A stretch of 64,000 nucleotides of DNA from NCBI GenBank assembly GCA_002425765.1, contig DIMW01000002.1, positions 4,412 through 68,411 of the forward strand. The letters run 5' to 3'. The position numbers and the translations under genes were made by a program. Positions 60,984 to 64,000 of the stretch are shown here, in pieces. Below the pieces are notes generated by a model. That model was not told the DNA's origin. It did no database searches and saw nothing but the letters and a program-made list of their open reading frames with translations. Origin of the DNA: Spirochaetaceae bacterium UBA5556 (GTDB taxonomy: Bacteria; Spirochaetota; Spirochaetia; Treponematales; Rectinemataceae). Numbering within the stretch: position 1 is the first letter of the stretch; every line of letters begins with the position of its first letter.

Positions 60984-62077
60984 TTGGCTCCTTTGCCGAT
61001 CCTGTGGCCTGTCTTTGGATCGAAGAGCAACATCGAACGTGTCGGTACTGCGAACGACACTGCGGCGCCTCTTTGAGGCATGTCGGTTTCCCGAGGCCTA
61101 TGGCGGTCAATCGTTATTTCTTGGCCCTCCACATCGAGCTCGAACCGGGCGAGCGAACCCATAAAACTCACGGTTTTCAAGGTACCGACGATTTCATTCT
61201 GGCTGCCTTCCCTCGCCGCCTCGATGACATCCTCGGGACGGAAAGCGACGATCACTTCAGGGATATTCTCCGTCCCCTCAGCGGGGATAATGAAAGCAAG
61301 GTTGCCGAGCGTCGCGTGGCGCAACCCTTGACCGGCGCCTTCACCGAGTTGCATCGTCAGCATGTTGATCTTGCCCACAAAATAGGCGACAAAAGTGTTC
61401 TGAGGATTGGTATAGATTTCCCATGGCTTTCCAATCTGCTGAATCACTCCCTGATTCATGACCGCGATGCGGTCGGAGATGACAAGAGCCTCTTCCTGGT
61501 CGTGAGTGACATAGATCGAGGTAATTCCAAGGGATTTTTGCACGGCCCGGATTTCTTCGCGCATCTCGATGCGCAGTTTCGCGTCGAGATTCGAAAGCGG
61601 CTCATCGAAGAGCAGAACGCGCGGCTGGATAGCCATGGCGCGGGCGAGACCGACGCGCTGCTGCTGGCCACCCGAGAGTTTGTCCGGAGTCCGTTGCTCG
61701 TAGCCCTCAAGGTGAACGCTCTTGAGCGCGGCCGCAACTTTAGTTGAGACTTCATCTCTTGATAATTTTCGCACACGCAGACCATAGGCGACGTTTTCAA
61801 ACACGGTCATGTGGGGAAACACGGCATAGTTCTGAAAGACCATGCCGGTATTGCGCTGATAGGCCGGCACATTGTTGATGAGCTCGCCATCGATGTAGAC
61901 GTCGCCTTTGTCCTGATGATAAAAGCCAGCAATAGTTCTCAAGAGCGTCGTCTTGCCACAGCCAGAGGGGCCGAGCAGGGTAAAAAATTCGCCTTTCTCA
62001 ATCTCGAGATTGATACCGGAGAGCGCCCGGACCTCTCCAAAATGTTTTTCCAGATCGACTATTTGTATCGAAGCCAT
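60980..62077 (-). CDS. ABC transporter ATP-binding protein (second Fbp/Afu-type system)
   Basis: 365 aa. Walker A GPSGCGKTTL, signature LSGGQQQRVG, Walker B VLLFDEPLSNLD, switch VTHDQEEAL, then a TOBE domain with FRPEDVIEA. Partner of the permease at 59298 and the binding protein at 62233. Databases would name it an iron or spermidine importer; the subfamily does not fix the substrate. Confidence 0.92.
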   Translation of the reverse strand: MASIQIVDLEKHFGEVRALSGINLEIEKGEFFTLLGPSGCGKTTLLRTIAGFYHQDKGDVYIDGELINNVPAYQRNTGMVFQNYAVFPHMTVFENVAYGLRVRKLSRDEVSTKVAAALKSVHLEGYEQRTPDKLSGGQQQRVGLARAMAIQPRVLLFDEPLSNLDAKLRIEMREEIRAVQKSLGITSIYVTHDQEEALVISDRIAVMNQGVIQQIGKPWEIYTNPQNTFVAYFVGKINMLTMQLGEGAGQGLRHATLGNLAFIIPAEGTENIPEVIVAFRPEDVIEAAREGSQNEIVGTLKTVSFMGSLARFELDVEGQEITIDRHRPRETDMPQRGAAVSFAVPTRSMLLFDPKTGHRIGKGAK

Positions 62078-62178
62078 GCTTCCCCCTCACAGTCATAAAC
62101 AGAAATTGTATTAAATCGCTCGCGTATTATCAATGCGCGGTCGGCCTGCACGGCGTGCCCCATAGCTCCACATTGGCT

Positions 62179-62213
62179 AAAAAGGCCGCCAGCGGAGCCC
62201 GCCGACGGCCTTT
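62179..62213 (-). terminator. Terminator-like hairpin after the second binding-protein gene
   Basis: Stem AAAGGCCG (62181-62188) with CGGCCTTT (62206-62213), inner bases partly pairing, T-rich on the minus-strand side. Lies between the binding protein and ATPase genes, so read-through would lower transporter versus binding protein. Confidence 0.65.
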
Positions 62214-62232
62214 GCATTATAGCGACATTGAA

Positions 62233-63207
62233 TTACAGACCAAGATCCATCGCGATATCGGTGAATTTCGCGATGAACGCAGTCTTATTCTTCGCTGCCC
62301 AACCAAAATCGTAGGGAATGGTCTTGATGGTAGAAAGAGGGGCGAGCCCCTTCGGGTCCTTGCAATCGGTCCTGACGGGGCGTCTGGCCATCGCGTCGAC
62401 GAGGTATTCCTGGACTGGCTTGGAGAGACACCAATCGATGAAAATCTTCGCGTTTTCGAGGTTGGGCGCGCCCTTGAGAAGCGCAATACCGTCCGGGGCG
62501 GCTACCGTGCCGTCCGTCGGGTACACGATCGCCACCGGGCCACCGCCCGAGACATACCTGAAGGCATTGTCTTCGAGGGTGATACCTACAGCCTGCTCAC
62601 CGTCATTGACGAACTTGGGCACCGCGCCGGAAGAGGCGGAGATAACCATGTTTTTCATGATCCCCTTGTAGATGTCCCAGCCCTTATCGCCATAGATTGA
62701 GACGACATTGCAGAGCTGCATATAGGACGAGCCCGATTTGTCCGCGCGGGCGGAAGAGATGAGCTTTTTGAAGCGCGCGTCAGTGAGATCGGTCCAGGTT
62801 TTGGGATATTTGTCGGGTGTGAGCATCTTGGTGTTGACGATGAACACATTCATGATGCCGGTGTAGGGAAGCCAGTTCGTGCCGACTTTATAGACGGGGT
62901 TGATCTTGTCCCACTCCTTCGGGGTATAGGGGGCAAGAATGGCATTCTCCGCCTCAAGCTGTTCGCCGCCGATACTCCAGATGACGTCGGCCTGCGGCCT
63001 CGCGGATTCGGCCTTGGCCCTGTTAATGACATCGCCAGAGGCCATTTTGACATACTCGACTTTGATGCCGGTATCTTTTTCAAACATCGGGACAAGCGCA
63101 TTGATGATGGTTTCCTCGTGCGCCGTGTAGACCACCACCTTACCGCCCGCGGCCCATGCGGACGCGGCAATGAGCAGCCACGCAATCGCGACAACAACTC
63201 GTTTCAT
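62233..63207 (-). CDS. Periplasmic solute-binding protein, Fbp/Afu (type 2) family, second system
   Basis: 324 aa from the ATG at 63207 (AGGAGG 5 nt upstream; the longer frame has none). Signal peptide 1-20 (SAWAAGG). Fold start KVVVYTAHEETIINALVP. No tandem tyrosines for iron. At the position of His227-Asp228 in the first system it has Glu212-Asp213 (ITLEDNAFRY), so the ligand probably differs. Serines in RADKSGSSYMQ may hold phosphate. Candidate ligands: hexose phosphates, glycerol phosphates, aminoethylphosphonate. An upstream HAD phosphatase gene is on the same strand, 71 nt away. Confidence 0.85.
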   Translation of the reverse strand: MKRVVVAIAWLLIAASAWAAGGKVVVYTAHEETIINALVPMFEKDTGIKVEYVKMASGDVINRAKAESARPQADVIWSIGGEQLEAENAILAPYTPKEWDKINPVYKVGTNWLPYTGIMNVFIVNTKMLTPDKYPKTWTDLTDARFKKLISSARADKSGSSYMQLCNVVSIYGDKGWDIYKGIMKNMVISASSGAVPKFVNDGEQAVGITLEDNAFRYVSGGGPVAIVYPTDGTVAAPDGIALLKGAPNLENAKIFIDWCLSKPVQEYLVDAMARRPVRTDCKDPKGLAPLSTIKTIPYDFGWAAKNKTAFIAKFTDIAMDLGL

Positions 63208-63278
63208 AGAACCTCCTGTTCCGGCGGCTGCGCCGATACGGTCGATCCCCGCCGGTTCCAACGTTATTCGTACATTTA

Positions 63279-63890
63279 TTATTTTAACATAGTTTTCAAT
63301 TCCCGGGAGAGGTTTTGTGTGCGAAAATCATAACAAAACGCGCTCATCCCAAGACCGCGAGCGACCTCGCAGTACTCCTCGATGTCGTCGATATACAGAC
63401 AGTCCTTGGGCTCGAGACGGGTATACTCGAGCAGCCTTTTCCAGATACGCGGATCGGGCTTCATAGCTCCAACTTTGTAGGACAACAGGTAGAGTTCAGG
63501 ATACGTCCCTAGTATTTCATTGTCGAACATCGCGGATGCGTGCAAAAACGAGGTGTTCGAGAGTACGAAAGTACGGGCGCCAAGGCCGGCAGCGGTCTTG
63601 AGCCCCTCCTCTCCGTCGGGGTTGGGAACAATGATGGTCTGGTAGTCTTTCACAAACTGCTCATAGGAATAAATGGGATCGAAGTCCGCAATTGCTTGCA
63701 ATCGTCTAAAATACTCATGCGAGTCAAATTTTCCCGTCTCGAATTTATACTCGAGCTCCGTCCCCCAGAGCGCACTCAAAAGCTCTTCGGCGTTCATGGT
63801 CCTTGAATAGCGGGTCGCTTTACGCACAAAACTCCCTCTGTCGACGCCACAGAGCACATTGCCAAAGTCGAAAATCACCGCTCTATACAT
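63279..63890 (-). CDS. HAD-superfamily phosphatase (YihX-like, HAD-IA)
   Basis: 203 aa from the ATG at 63890, which has AAGGA 6 nt upstream; an ATG 6 nt earlier abuts that site. Motif 1 FDFGNVL (nucleophile Asp; the acid/base second Asp is replaced by Asn as in YihX), motif 2 LSNTSF, motif 3 KVGAMKPDPRIW, motif 4 YIDDIEEY. YihX of E. coli acts on glucose-1-phosphate. Upstream of the binding protein and likely in the same transcript, suggesting work on a phosphorylated import. Confidence 0.85.
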   Translation of the reverse strand: MYRAVIFDFGNVLCGVDRGSFVRKATRYSRTMNAEELLSALWGTELEYKFETGKFDSHEYFRRLQAIADFDPIYSYEQFVKDYQTIIVPNPDGEEGLKTAAGLGARTFVLSNTSFLHASAMFDNEILGTYPELYLLSYKVGAMKPDPRIWKRLLEYTRLEPKDCLYIDDIEEYCEVARGLGMSAFCYDFRTQNLSRELKTMLK

Positions 63891-63921
63891 GGCCATTCCT
63901 TATAATGATATTTTTTCCTAA

Positions 63922-63947
63922 AAGAAGACCGAATGTTCGGCCTTCTT
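63922..63947 (-). terminator. Possible terminator of an off-window minus-strand gene
   Basis: AAGAAG-CCGAA arm (63922-63933) pairs with TTCGG-CTTCTT (63936-63947) around one mismatch; the minus strand continues TTTTA. The rest, to 64000, shows nothing further. Confidence 0.45.
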
Positions 63948-64000
63948 CATACTTACATTCTGTATCTCTGGTGAATTAAAACGATGATTTGGCCTTGACC

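Noticed and set aside
1..64000. CRISPR arrays, tRNA or rRNA genes, transposases
   Set aside because: No regularly spaced repeats, no cloverleaf or rRNA segments and no transposase or integrase motifs were found on reading the intergenic regions.

Overview
The window is about 64 kb of GC-rich bacterial chromosome, densely coded on both strands, with 57 protein genes supported. The best taxonomic marker is a membrane-anchored coiled-coil protein of the SpiroCoCo type (54413-55813). Together with a bactofilin/M23 pair, a RicT homologue and the general gene content it points to an anaerobic, fermentative member of the Spirochaetota; this is an inference from protein families, not from rRNA. No rRNA, tRNA, CRISPR array or insertion sequence was found.

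Layout. 1-2109: partial ADP-forming acyl-CoA synthetase. 2191-6705: a lipid module on the minus strand, plsY between two paralogous fatty acid kinase proteins in which FakA-like and FakB/DegV-like parts are fused; the product of the kinases (acyl-phosphate) is the substrate of PlsY. 6914-12879: a periplasmic-binding-protein ABC transporter of the iron/hexose-phosphate (Fbp/Afu) superfamily bracketed by two related PfkB kinases, with two LacI-type operators in the divergent promoter region. 12986-15582: SPFH protein and secreted 5'-nucleotidase. 15818-21209: branched-chain-amino-acid-type ABC operon (livGFHMK order) ending in a creatininase-family amidohydrolase. 21361-30017: membrane metallophosphatase, an Rrf2-hcp-LUD nitrosative/redox stress group with a 26-bp palindromic operator, phosphofructokinase, ArfB-like ribosome rescue factor, Bcp peroxiredoxin and aspS. 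30260-32939: a Tat-exported two-haem cytochrome followed by ResB and CcsA, the System II haem-attachment machinery. 32965-35457: RicT, bactofilin and M23 peptidase. 35726-38262: htpG and rlmE. 38275-40025: an AbiEi/AbiEii toxin-antitoxin pair between two 50-bp direct repeats, with a 19-bp-arm operator over its promoter. 40113-43991: PtsN-like EIIA, lipoprotein, strongly expressed beta-barrel protein, acetate kinase. 44115-53311: a long minus-strand run def-fmt-PASTA-RMD1-GH2-udg-priA. 53480-58435: DUF192 lipoprotein, rpsU, the coiled-coil protein, deoD and two exported proteins. 58500-63890: a second Fbp/Afu-type ABC transporter between a histidine phosphatase and a HAD phosphatase.

Two themes cut across the region. 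First, several genes (both fatty acid kinase fusions, the metallophosphatase, aspS, the histidine phosphatase) have a -10 hexamer ending 8-9 nt before an ATG with no Shine-Dalgarno sequence, so they look like leaderless mRNAs, whereas most other genes have a strong AGGAGG-type site. Second, both Fbp/Afu transporters sit with sugar-kinase-like or phosphatase genes, lack a tandem-tyrosine iron site, and probably move phosphorylated organic compounds rather than iron.
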